A DNA stretch of 8,878 bases from Helicobacteraceae bacterium (GCA_030642185.1 DAOWOG010000029.1:1-8878), one strand, 5' to 3'; numbered from the stretch's first letter, positions 1 to 7,618 are shown. Numbers and translations are program-made. Notes: generated from the sequence alone by a model not told the origin.

Positions 1-1
1 G

Positions 2-145
2 AGTAATGCACATTACTCCAGATATATACTGTACTTAGCTAAACTCCTAAATGAAGAGGCACTCCCTATAGAAGCAAAAGATCACCCTCTATCCGGAAAC
101 TATCAAGATACCAGAGAGTTTCATGTCGGTGGTGTCTTGATATAA
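2..145 (+). pseudogene. YafQ/RelE-type mRNA interferase toxin, 3' part, C-terminus lost
   Basis: An open frame enters from the left edge and gives 47 residues up to TAA at 143-145. The stretch LPIEAKDHPLSGNYQDTREF followed by HVGG is typical of YafQ-family toxins of type II toxin-antitoxin systems, ribosome-dependent endoribonucleases that cut mRNA during translation. Two conserved histidines are present (in KDH and in REFH). The family normally continues with an acidic residue and a hydrophobic strand (GGD-F-L-L-I-Y), then about 25 more residues with another catalytic histidine and a C-terminal Phe. Here the frame reads GGVLI and stops, so about 30 residues are missing and activity is doubtful. 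The start and any antitoxin gene lie outside the window. The end overlaps the converging TPR gene by 25 bases. The family call is fairly sure; loss of function is inferred. Confidence 0.68.
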
Positions 146-1446
146 AGCTGTGCCAGGTGCAGTTTTGTATCCAGATCCTGCGGATTTCTCTTAAGGCTGT
201 TTTGATACTGACTGATCTTCTCTTCATCGCTTGAACGAAGTATAAACAGAGCATTTCTAATCTCTTCATCGTCTTTGACTTTCATCAAAGATTCAAAACC
301 CACTATCGCCTCTTTTTTTTCATTTTGCCACATAGCAATGAAAGCCAACAGTTTTTTTGACTCAAAAGCGGTGTCAGGTTCTGTACTGAGTTTTTGCAAT
401 ATAACTTTTGCCTTGTCATATTGTTGTGTTTCAGCGTACACTCTGGCTTGCAAAAGCTCCAGATCAGAATTTTTGGAATGAGCAGCACTTTGAGAAACCT
501 TCAAAGCATTCGGATAATCCTGATTCCAGTAGTAGTAACGGGCAAGCAGCAGAGCTGACTCATCTGAAGCGTTTTGCTCATAAAACGCTTTGCTCAGGCC
601 GATGGCTTCCGGACGTTCATCATAAGCGTATAACGCTGAGGTATAATTCTTTAATGTCTGAAAGCTCTGCTGCTCTGTATAAACCTGCTTCAGCCCTTTT
701 AGCTGTCTGTTTACCGAATTGTCGAGGAGTTCTTTTATACGCATCAGTTCTTTATCATCAGGATAACGTTTTGCCAATGCAGTATAAAACCCTACAGACC
801 TGTAATCATTCAAATAAATATAACATTCCAGGATTTTAAAACTATAAGCACGCTGTTCATTTCTACTGTTCAACACACTGTACAGATGAAGTGCATCCGT
901 ATAGTTTTCCTGCTCAAAGTAGAGATCTGCCTGAATGCCGTCAAATCTTTTTTTTGCAGAATCACCGAGACGATTTAAAGCGTTCTGAGACAATACATAG
1001 TTTTTCAGTGCTAAATACTCACGTGAAGCACGCACATTACTCTCTGCAGCAAGTTCTCTGTTAAAATAGATCAACGCTTCATAGAGATGCAAAAATTCTG
1101 TTTGATCAAGCCTATCAAGTGTTGCCGCTATCTCATCCTTCTTCACATTTAAAAGATTATACGCTTTAAGTGTCTGAGACATCTGCTGCCCATAAAGGGC
1201 CTTCTCTCTTAACTGCCTGATTTTAGATGCGTCTTTATCCAATAGAAGGACCTGATCGCACAACTGCAGACTCTTGTCGAATTCCTTCTGTTTAAAATAG
1301 TAGTGTGCCAGTATCTTTCGATCCTGAACATTAAAAGGATCATCCTGGACAATACGCAGCAAAGTCTGCTCATCAACCTTCAGAGCGGAAACCGGAGTGA
1401 AAAGCAGCGTCAATATGGCAGCAGAAAGCAGATAGTTAAATTTCAA
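121..1446 (-). CDS. Exported TPR-repeat protein, probably 3'-truncated
   Basis: The product has 441 residues. It begins with a clear signal peptide: a Lys, a hydrophobic stretch at about 4-17 and a VSA|L cleavage site after residue 21, so it should act in the periplasm or at the outer membrane. The rest is helical, with TPR-like units near 36-70, 168-200, 293-326, 328-358 and 363-396. A last unit starts at 421 (NPQDLDTKLHLAQLYIKT) but has only helix A; it then reads PPT and stops. The start is TTG at 1446-1444, overlapping the end of the upstream gene by 11 bases. The only later Met is near residue 89 and would lose the signal peptide. The ribosome site is weak (AGAGAA), suggesting translational coupling. 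The partner is unknown. Exported TPR domains occur in exopolysaccharide secretion proteins such as BcsC and PelB, but no outer-membrane barrel is present here, so that link is a guess. Confidence 0.85.
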   Translation of the reverse strand: MKFNYLLSAAILTLLFTPVSALKVDEQTLLRIVQDDPFNVQDRKILAHYYFKQKEFDKSLQLCDQVLLLDKDASKIRQLREKALYGQQMSQTLKAYNLLNVKKDEIAATLDRLDQTEFLHLYEALIYFNRELAAESNVRASREYLALKNYVLSQNALNRLGDSAKKRFDGIQADLYFEQENYTDALHLYSVLNSRNEQRAYSFKILECYIYLNDYRSVGFYTALAKRYPDDKELMRIKELLDNSVNRQLKGLKQVYTEQQSFQTLKNYTSALYAYDERPEAIGLSKAFYEQNASDESALLLARYYYWNQDYPNALKVSQSAAHSKNSDLELLQARVYAETQQYDKAKVILQKLSTEPDTAFESKKLLAFIAMWQNEKKEAIVGFESLMKVKDDEEIRNALFILRSSDEEKISQYQNSLKRNPQDLDTKLHLAQLYIKTPPT

Positions 1447-2806
1447 GGCAGTTCTCTATATTTTCTACGGTACAAGCTGATTCAAGTTTGACACGCCATC
1501 CTCTCTCCTGCAAACTGTTTTCAACTCTGTCAGCCAGATACTTACGTGTATTGAAAGAGAAATAGTAGATCTTTTTATGTTCTCTGTCTACATACATAAA
1601 ATCATATTCCCGGCTTGGTTTTGAATCGGAAAACGTATCAGCGTCATACGAAAAGACAAACAGTGAAAAATAGAGCCTGTAGTTACTTGCCAATGCCACA
1701 AGCCAATGCATCTCTTCTTCATCTTTTAGTACCTTCTCAAGCGTTGACAGCCGATTCAAGTTGTCTGTATAAAAATACTTGTTAAGACTTTTTTCAATTA
1801 AAACAATAAACTCATCGATGGAAAAGTTGGAAGTAAAAGCACCTTCATATCCGTGTTTATAGAGTTCTACCCGGTCAGTCACCCGCAGTGAAGGTGCTGT
1901 GGTAATCGCAAAAAAGTTGCATTTTTGAAACTGTTTTTTTAACGAAACAGTCTCGACAAATCTATAATCATTTTCATTGATAAAGAAAAAGAGCAGATCA
2001 GGTTCAAATGAGAGATGATGCAATAGCTCCTGTGCGGTATAGATAATGGAAACCGTAAACCGTTCGGTATCCGAAAACAGGTAATTCAACAGCTCTATTG
2101 TTGCAGAATTCTCATTGTCATTGGCAAAAATGAGGATATCAAAATGGGATTTCTCAACATCTTTTTCCGATTCTTCTTCACGTTCCTGAAGCACCAGACG
2201 GTTATTATGGGATTGAAAATCAAGTTTTGCATTTCCGACATGCTGCAGAGAGTCGGTAATCTGTACCAAACGTTCATTCAGATTTTTCTCCTCTATCCGC
2301 AGGGTCAAATCTGAAAAATCACGAATATACTCAATCATAAAATCGTAGTGGCTGCTTGTTGTCGAGATGGTAAAGATAACTTTTATATTATTCTTGGATG
2401 CCAGTTGCAAGACCAGACGAAAAATCGGTTCAATTTCAAATCGGTCCTGAAACTCGAAAAAACTCTCAAAACGGTGGAAAAGAACTATCTCTGATGTCGT
2501 ACTGTTAAAAATAGATTCCAACTCTTTACGAAAAAAGTCATAGGAATATCTTTTTTTCAACGTACCCCAGTCACTTTTAAGACAAAACTCGTCGATATGC
2601 TCATCAATATCCTGTAAAGATGCAAACCGCTCTTTAGCAATTAACACTTTTCGATGAAAAAAGCTTCCTTCCACCGGTGTCAATATAGTGATATTTTTTT
2701 TTAAAATACTGTGCATAAGAAACATCGCCAAAGTAAACTTCCCGCTCTTTCGCTCACCTTCGATAATAATGACCTGACTTTTTCTGAGTAATTGTTTATA
2801 TTGCAT
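1436..2806 (-). CDS. P-loop / pseudo-receiver / degenerate GGDEF protein, BcsE-like architecture
   Basis: A cytoplasmic protein of 456 residues from ATG 2806; a TTG at 2833 would add nine, and neither start has a clear ribosome site. Residues 10-195 look like a RecA/KaiC-type domain: the P-loop is G17-ERKS-G22-K23-F24-T25, with Phe where Ser/Thr is usual, and IVLFH stands where a Walker B Asp is expected. Residues 222-341 follow the receiver pattern, but Phe275 replaces the phospho-acceptor Asp and S326-N327 replaces the Lys-Pro near the end. Residues about 345-456 resemble a shortened GGDEF domain: TDNLNRL recalls DxLTGLxNR, FSLFVFSYDADTF recalls LSLLLLDIDHF, and R399-E-Y-D402 matches the RxxD c-di-GMP inhibitory site, five residues before REHKK at the GGDEF position. 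This domain order is known from BcsE. It is upstream of, and overlaps, the TPR gene. The domain calls are mine by eye; c-di-GMP binding is inferred. Confidence 0.8.
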   Translation of the reverse strand: MQYKQLLRKSQVIIIEGERKSGKFTLAMFLMHSILKKNITILTPVEGSFFHRKVLIAKERFASLQDIDEHIDEFCLKSDWGTLKKRYSYDFFRKELESIFNSTTSEIVLFHRFESFFEFQDRFEIEPIFRLVLQLASKNNIKVIFTISTTSSHYDFMIEYIRDFSDLTLRIEEKNLNERLVQITDSLQHVGNAKLDFQSHNNRLVLQEREEESEKDVEKSHFDILIFANDNENSATIELLNYLFSDTERFTVSIIYTAQELLHHLSFEPDLLFFFINENDYRFVETVSLKKQFQKCNFFAITTAPSLRVTDRVELYKHGYEGAFTSNFSIDEFIVLIEKSLNKYFYTDNLNRLSTLEKVLKDEEEMHWLVALASNYRLYFSLFVFSYDADTFSDSKPSREYDFMYVDREHKKIYYFSFNTRKYLADRVENSLQERGWRVKLESACTVENIENCLEI

Positions 2807-2921
2807 ACGTGAATTATATTGGTTTTTGTGCAAAATAGCGTTTACTTTTTGTTAAACATTCTTAAAAACAGATTTATAGGCGCCACGTGATACAATTAAT
2901 TAAAAATCCAAGGGATTTTAG
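2807..2921. promoter_or_regulatory. Divergent promoter region
   Basis: This short spacer must drive both the P-loop/TPR unit (minus) and the AsmA-family gene (plus). On the plus strand TACAAT at 2891-2896 is a good -10 box, about 25 bases before the start codon. On the minus strand TATAAA (complement of 2873-2878) is a candidate -10. No good -35 box is seen on either strand. Two overlapping palindromes, GGCGCC (2879-2884) and CACGTG (2884-2889), lie between the two -10 boxes and could bind a shared regulator. The boxes are seen in the sequence; their use is inferred. Confidence 0.5.
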
Positions 2922-5900
2922 ATGAGAATAACCATACGTATTTTTCTACTTTTGATTAGCAGTATCATTGCAATAACTTCACTTCTCTTTTTTCCGCCTG
3001 TCACTTCCTATATGAGTAAAATAGCGTTGAAATATGTATTTGATAAAAATATCATCATCCTCTCTGCTCAACTGACTCCCAACCGTTTTGATCTTCATGC
3101 GCTCATTGATCAGAATCAGAGTGTTATCCTCAATGCCAAAGAACTTATGCATACAAATCGTCAGGCAACGCTTCAATTTAAAGGCAATGTCAATGTTTTC
3201 AGTCATATAGCAACCGTTGAACTCCCTTATATGAAGGCAACTGCCACTGCTGTATATCAAGGCCCTGCCAATCATCTTGTCGCCACGGCAGAGACACTTG
3301 AAGGCAAGGTCTATCTGGACCTGGATCTCAATGCCATGCATTATACTTATGGTGCCGATGATGTCAAAATAGAGTCTTACCTTCAACAAAACGATCTTCC
3401 TCTTTATGCCAGCGGTCCGCTCTTTTTCAAAGGCAAAGGATTAATCCAGGATGATTACTATGTCGATATCAACATAACACGAAGTCATCTGTTTCTGGAA
3501 GATGCAGCCGTATCCGAACTCTCTTCCAAGATCAAAGCCCCTCTCGGAGTTACATTGGCTTCTGATGTAGCCTTTCATGATAATGGTATTAAACTTGATC
3601 TGGAATTCAACAGTTCACTGGCTTCGATTTCCATACCTGCTTTCAATTTTGGTTTTGATGAGGGCGTTTATACGTCCCATATAGAGATAGCCAACCACGG
3701 TATTCAGGATGTTCCCATTAAACATCTCTCTTTGATATCAGGCGGGACAGTTTCTGAAAACAATCACACAGGAAGATCAAAACTTGTTGTCGATGGTCAT
3801 GTGCTGGAGTTTGAAGATATTGAGCACCGTATCGATGCCAATCAGCTTAAAGCAGCATATCGCCTTTCAACCTTGCAAAAAGAGCCGATCAACCTGACCG
3901 GCAACAACGCTCTTTTTGGAACGATCGACGTACAGGAGAAAGAGCTGATCGTTACTCTGGACTCGAAAATGTTAAAAGAGCCTGGCGAATTCAGCATGAA
4001 AAAAGAGAAAATATCGTTCATATTAAATAGTATGCCACTGAAAATGCTCTTTAACATCATCAACCAGCCCAATTTGGCCGATGCTGATCTTGATCTTGAT
4101 TTTCAGGCAGATTTGAGTCAGGAGCCTTTGTTATGGCAATTTCACACTGAAACAGAAAATCTTTTCCTGGACAAAAACCTCTCTTCTGAACTCAATATCA
4201 CCCGTCCTATCGTGCTGCGCATAGACGTAAAAAATGATAAAGACAACATCCTGATTACGCCATTTATAGACAGTGATCTGGCGACACTCAAAAAAACACT
4301 TCTTACTTATCACACGAAAACCAATCAACTCGGCATCCTGTCCAATCTATACAATATCAGTCTGCCTGGTTACAAAACGCCTCTTTTAGGATTTAAAGGA
4401 ACTGCCGATCTGGCCAATTCAACTTTACTGGAAAGTCATATTAAACTAAAGCACGAAACAATCGAGATCAAAAATCTCAGTTGGAAAGACAACCGTGTCT
4501 TCACTGACTTTAATTATAAGATCGAACGGCTCGATCGTTTTGCTTCACTTAACAAAGATTATGTATTAAGCGGAGACACGCATCTTACCTATGCGAATGA
4601 AGCACTTTCACTTTCCATGCTAAGTGATCAATTTGGACCGATCACTCTTTTTCTGGAAGGCAATCAGATTCGTGTAAACACATCAAAGCTGCCATTAAAA
4701 GAGATCTTTGTATTGACATCTTCTCCTGTTATGCTTCAGGGTGATCTCAATATATCGCTGCTCTATGCATCCCCTGAAATACATCTCCAGGTAAATTCTG
4801 ACATGATCACGCCTACGGTTGAACTTAACAGTACCATACGTCCTTTTTCACTCCAAAGCACCGTTGAACTGCAAGAGGAAGAAAACGGATATTTCGGTAA
4901 AGCAAAGCTAAAAACAGCCAATGAAGCACTGATATTAGAAAATATCAGCGTAAAAACAGATGAATTGAGGGCCTATACTGATTATGATCTCAATATAACG
5001 GCACTCGAAAATGCAACTGCATTCCTGCCTAAAGCGCTTCAAGGGACACTGCAGCTAAACGGTTATGTTGAGCATAATAAGACGCAGAAGGTCAGTGTAA
5101 GCACCAGTAACTTTGCCCTGCCCCTGACATGGCATCGCTATCTTGATTCCAATGCAAGCAGTACGCTCAATACCGCCATTACACTCGATGCAGAATATGA
5201 TGAAGGTAAAATCAATCTTGCAAATACCGTTGAAACTGATCTGATCTCCATTGATCCGCTTAATGCAAAGATAGATCTTAATCAACAAACATTTCAGATG
5301 CATAGTTCAGTGTTGACAGATTTATGGCTGAAAGATATGAATATATCACTGCGGGGTTCTTATGATGACAACAAAAGTATCCGCCTGATTGACTCGAAAG
5401 TACGTACGGCATCTCAACAACTTACCTTACAGAAGTTTCATTATAAAAACAGTGAAGATATCTCCGGAAGTTATAAATTGATACTTTTAAAAACAGATGA
5501 TCCCTCTTTTAACTATCATAAAGACGCACAAATTGAGGGACGGTTTCAAACTGCGCCAAAAATAGAAGCGACACTTAAAAGTGAGTCCTTTGACGGTGTG
5601 CTCGATATATCGTTTGATGAAAAAGTGCTGAAAGTACATACAAAACAGCTCTCACTACCGTTACTGCTGGCATTTGCAGGACAAAAGACGCCGTTGGAAA
5701 CCGGAAAAATAGATAGTGATATTTACCTCTCTTCTGCTGCCCTGCTGGAAAACAACCTGACGAAGCTTTCAGGCAAAACGGAGATTTATATGAGTGATCT
5801 GCTGATCAACGGTATCAATCTTGATAAAACCCTGAAACACCTGAGGGACTCCCAGGACCTCTCCCTGTTTAACAAAGATTTTAAAGATCTACCATTAGTC

Positions 5901-6491
5901 CGTTCTGTAACCCGGATTCCGTCAAACCTGCGTAAAGGTAACGTCGAGACGACCCGTATCACTGACATTCAACTCAATACAATAACACAAAACGGTTTTG
6001 TCTCATGCGATGACTGTGCGCTTTCTACGGAAGAGAACAGGGTCGCTTTTCAAGGCGGCATCAATTTAAACACGCAAACATTTTTAGACTTTTATGTAAG
6101 TTTGCTCGATCCAAACGGATGTTCCTACTTTATACAACAGGTTGAAGGAAACCTGAGCAACCCAAAAGTCGAACTTGCAGCGGCTGGATTTAAAGTGATC
6201 GGCGGTGCTGCATTATCAGTAGCTTCCAATGTTACAGATGCAGTATCATGGGGAACAGGTGCAGTTAAGAAAACAGGCGGTTTTCTTGGGAACATCACCA
6301 GTTATATTCCTCTGATTGGAGGGATTACAGACAAAACTGTAACAGGAGTAACTGCCCTCCCATCTGATGCAACGGGAACAGTCATTGGCGATTGTACGCC
6401 CTTTTATACCGGAGTCATTCTGCATCCCGTAAAAAAACAAGTTAAGGAAAGTAGTATTGATGACAACCAAACGCTTCAAGAGACAGAATAA
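2922..6491 (+). CDS. AsmA-family periplasmic protein (YhdP/TamB-sized)
   Basis: The product has 1189 residues. One hydrophobic helix at about 5-26 should anchor it in the inner membrane with the rest in the periplasm. The body is made of alternating short beta strands rich in Asp, Asn, Leu and Ile, as in the long beta-groove proteins of the AsmA/YhdP/TamB group that are thought to carry phospholipids to the outer membrane. The best evidence is the C-terminal AsmA-like domain from about 950: INGINLDKTLKHLRD at 961-975, then an RKGNVETTRITDIQL strand, a GGINLNTQTFLDFYV strand and QQVEGNLSNPKVEL. E. coli AsmA has 617 residues; this length is closer to YhdP. The only cysteines are C1029, C1032, C1067 and C1158. 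A Gly/Ala-rich stretch at about 1088-1145 could be membrane-associated. The start is ATG with AAGGGA six bases upstream. It appears to be a single-gene transcript. Lipid transport is inferred from the family. Confidence 0.85.
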   Translation: MRITIRIFLLLISSIIAITSLLFFPPVTSYMSKIALKYVFDKNIIILSAQLTPNRFDLHALIDQNQSVILNAKELMHTNRQATLQFKGNVNVFSHIATVELPYMKATATAVYQGPANHLVATAETLEGKVYLDLDLNAMHYTYGADDVKIESYLQQNDLPLYASGPLFFKGKGLIQDDYYVDINITRSHLFLEDAAVSELSSKIKAPLGVTLASDVAFHDNGIKLDLEFNSSLASISIPAFNFGFDEGVYTSHIEIANHGIQDVPIKHLSLISGGTVSENNHTGRSKLVVDGHVLEFEDIEHRIDANQLKAAYRLSTLQKEPINLTGNNALFGTIDVQEKELIVTLDSKMLKEPGEFSMKKEKISFILNSMPLKMLFNIINQPNLADADLDLDFQADLSQEPLLWQFHTETENLFLDKNLSSELNITRPIVLRIDVKNDKDNILITPFIDSDLATLKKTLLTYHTKTNQLGILSNLYNISLPGYKTPLLGFKGTADLANSTLLESHIKLKHETIEIKNLSWKDNRVFTDFNYKIERLDRFASLNKDYVLSGDTHLTYANEALSLSMLSDQFGPITLFLEGNQIRVNTSKLPLKEIFVLTSSPVMLQGDLNISLLYASPEIHLQVNSDMITPTVELNSTIRPFSLQSTVELQEEENGYFGKAKLKTANEALILENISVKTDELRAYTDYDLNITALENATAFLPKALQGTLQLNGYVEHNKTQKVSVSTSNFALPLTWHRYLDSNASSTLNTAITLDAEYDEGKINLANTVETDLISIDPLNAKIDLNQQTFQMHSSVLTDLWLKDMNISLRGSYDDNKSIRLIDSKVRTASQQLTLQKFHYKNSEDISGSYKLILLKTDDPSFNYHKDAQIEGRFQTAPKIEATLKSESFDGVLDISFDEKVLKVHTKQLSLPLLLAFAGQKTPLETGKIDSDIYLSSAALLENNLTKLSGKTEIYMSDLLINGINLDKTLKHLRDSQDLSLFNKDFKDLPLVRSVTRIPSNLRKGNVETTRITDIQLNTITQNGFVSCDDCALSTEENRVAFQGGINLNTQTFLDFYVSLLDPNGCSYFIQQVEGNLSNPKVELAAAGFKVIGGAALSVASNVTDAVSWGTGAVKKTGGFLGNITSYIPLIGGITDKTVTGVTALPSDATGTVIGDCTPFYTGVILHPVKKQVKESSIDDNQTLQETE

Positions 6492-6500
6492 TTCAGGGAA

Positions 6501-6540
6501 AATCTACTCTATTTCGAAATCCATATGGAGTGATTATATT
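6501..6540 (+). terminator. Possible weak stem-loop after the AsmA-family gene
   Basis: Just after the stop codon, AATCTACTC (6501-6509) can pair with GAGTGATT (6528-6535) with one bulged base, followed by a short AT stretch. The loop holds the small palindromes ATTTCGAAAT and CCATATGG. There is no run of T, so this is at best a weak terminator. Confidence 0.25.
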
Positions 6541-6572
6541 ACAAAAATGTTATAAATAACACTTCATTATCT

Positions 6573-6600
6573 TTTAGTTAACTAAATATTATGCTATACT
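6573..6600 (+). promoter_or_regulatory. Promoter with 14-bp palindromic operator for the small exported protein
   Basis: TATACT at 6595-6600 is a good -10 box, 31 bases before the ATG at 6632. A perfect 14-bp palindrome, TTTAGTTAACTAAA, at 6573-6586 lies where the -35 box would be. A dimeric regulator bound there would block or replace -35 contact. The palindrome is seen directly; its role is inferred, and AT-rich palindromes do arise by chance. Confidence 0.45.
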
Positions 6601-6631
6601 ACGTTTGATTTTTAATTAAAAGGACTTATCT

Positions 6632-6847
6632 ATGAAAAAAACAATTCTATTATTTACCATGCTAACAACAATTTTTACACTACATGCAAAAGATATTACG
6701 TTAGGTGAAAATACAATTCAAGACAGTATGCTGTGTGAAATCTTTTCAGAGAAAGTAAATCGTATTTCTGAAGACCAGGCAAGCAATAACTCAAATGACA
6801 AGTTTCAATACTTCATGGAACGCAAAAAAGAACACTGTTCAAAATAA
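6632..6847 (+). CDS. Small exported protein with two cysteines
   Basis: The product has 71 residues and I do not recognise a family. MKKTILLFTMLTTIFTLHA is a textbook signal peptide with cleavage expected after residue 19, leaving a mature protein of about 52 residues, mostly helical and charged. It has two cysteines, C35 and C69, near the two ends, which could form one disulfide in the periplasm. The start is supported by AAAAGGA seven bases upstream, by the signal peptide, and by a good -10 box at 6595-6600. A hairpin after the stop closes the gene, so it looks like a single-gene unit. The Campylobacterota encode many such short periplasmic proteins of unknown role. That it is a real gene is fairly sure; its function is unknown. 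Confidence 0.75.
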   Translation: MKKTILLFTMLTTIFTLHAKDITLGENTIQDSMLCEIFSEKVNRISEDQASNNSNDKFQYFMERKKEHCSK

Positions 6848-6864
6848 GACTAAAACATTTCAAC

Positions 6865-6899
6865 AGGAGGCATTAGCCTCCTACCCACTTCAACTTTTT
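6865..6899 (+). terminator. Hairpin terminator after the small exported protein gene
   Basis: AGGAGGC (6865-6871) and GCCTCCT (6876-6882) form a perfect 7-bp GC-rich stem with an ATTA loop. The T run (6894-6899) comes 11 bases after the stem rather than directly, so termination may be partial or the hairpin may mainly protect the 3' end. Confidence 0.55.
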
Positions 6900-7618
6900 C
6901 TTTCAAAAACATTTTATAAAATACACTTATTACTCCACCAACCTTTAGTCAGTGTATAAAAACTAAAGTGCCAGGTGTAAAATTATAATTTATTGATTTA
7001 TTATCAAAAAATCTATTCTGTCTAACTCAAGGGCACCTCTAAATATATTGAAGATCGCTACAGTAACAGATTATAAACCTACACTTTATTTATTTTTTAT
7101 ATTTTATGTCTAAGAATAGATTATTATTTATAAAACACATCCTGGCTACTGACAAATTCTATTCATAGCTCTATTTATTCCTATAAGCCTCCAGGAGCGT
7201 CGATCGTACTTCCAGTCGTGTCCCAAGTCTCTAAAAGGCTTTCTAGGCGCACTATGCAATTGTTAACTTTTCAGCTACATTGTCTCAATAATATAGAGGT
7301 GAACAATTGTTTTTTTATAAATCGAAATTTTGACTCAAAATCATCAAAGTGTTCACCATGAAAAACATGTGAATAACAGTTGAATATCTACTAGTGTAAA
7401 GATCAGTTAATACGATAAAATGGATACTAAATAATAAATTCATATACAAATATATTAATACATTATATTATTCCATTTTCTACTTAATTATACTCCCTTG
7501 TAAACGTTGCCAGCATCAATAAAAACAACATCAGAAGTACCTTATTTTTCTACTTTGATAAAGCAGGTTTTTCAAGTTAATTCACTGTCAATACAAGGCC
7601 GGAATAAAACTATTTCAC
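6900..7618. other. Long AT-rich intergenic region without a supported gene
   Basis: About 700 bases hold no open frame that looks coding. Local structure seen: a perfect AT palindrome ATTTTATAAAAT (6911-6922); a 7-bp inverted repeat CTTTAGT/ACTAAAG (6943-6949 and 6962-6968); an extremely AT-rich stretch at 7081-7140 (about 13% G+C); a GC-rich island at 7181-7250 (about 53% G+C); and operator-like half sites at 7298-7383. Several short frames exist on both strands around 7140-7370 and 7507-7615 but lack ribosome sites and family signals. The region may be decayed mobile or gene remnants, or hold an unrecognised small RNA. Confidence 0.5.
7298..7357. repeat. Distal operator-like half sites, inverted GGTGAACA / TGTTCACC
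   Basis: GGTGAACA at 7298-7305 and its exact complement TGTTCACC at 7350-7357 flank 44 bases. Both contain the arm of the operators found at 7620-7729. The first extends to TGAACA-AT-TGTTTT (7300-7313), matching the operator palindrome at 10 of 12 arm positions. They may be weak or distant binding sites for the same TetR-family protein. Confidence 0.4.

Noticed and set aside
1..18. Near-palindrome GAGTAATG-CA-CATTACTC at the left edge.
   Set aside because: It lies inside the toxin reading frame, has no T run and nothing nearby to regulate; probably chance.
131..190. A shifted frame after the toxin break reads IYKAVPGAVLYPDPADF, faintly like the normal toxin end, suggesting a simple frameshift.
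   Set aside because: The same bases on the minus strand encode a convincing TPR helix (NPQDLDTKLHLAQLY), and the shifted frame lacks the conserved Gly-Thr-His ending. A joint explains both genes better.
408..839. A 143-codon plus-strand frame opposite the TPR gene.
   Set aside because: It is antisense to a well-supported TPR coding sequence and has no ribosome site or recognisable protein features.
150..6977. The 10-mer GTGCCAGGTG occurs at 150-159 and 6968-6977, recalling REP-like GTGCCAGGCAC elements.
   Set aside because: Many shared 10-mers are expected by chance in a window this size, the flanks do not match, and the first copy is coding.
7020..7060. GGGCACCTCT near 7031 on the edge of a short minus-strand frame, resembling the end of an insertion sequence.
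   Set aside because: No matching inverted end, target duplication or transposase frame was found in the window.
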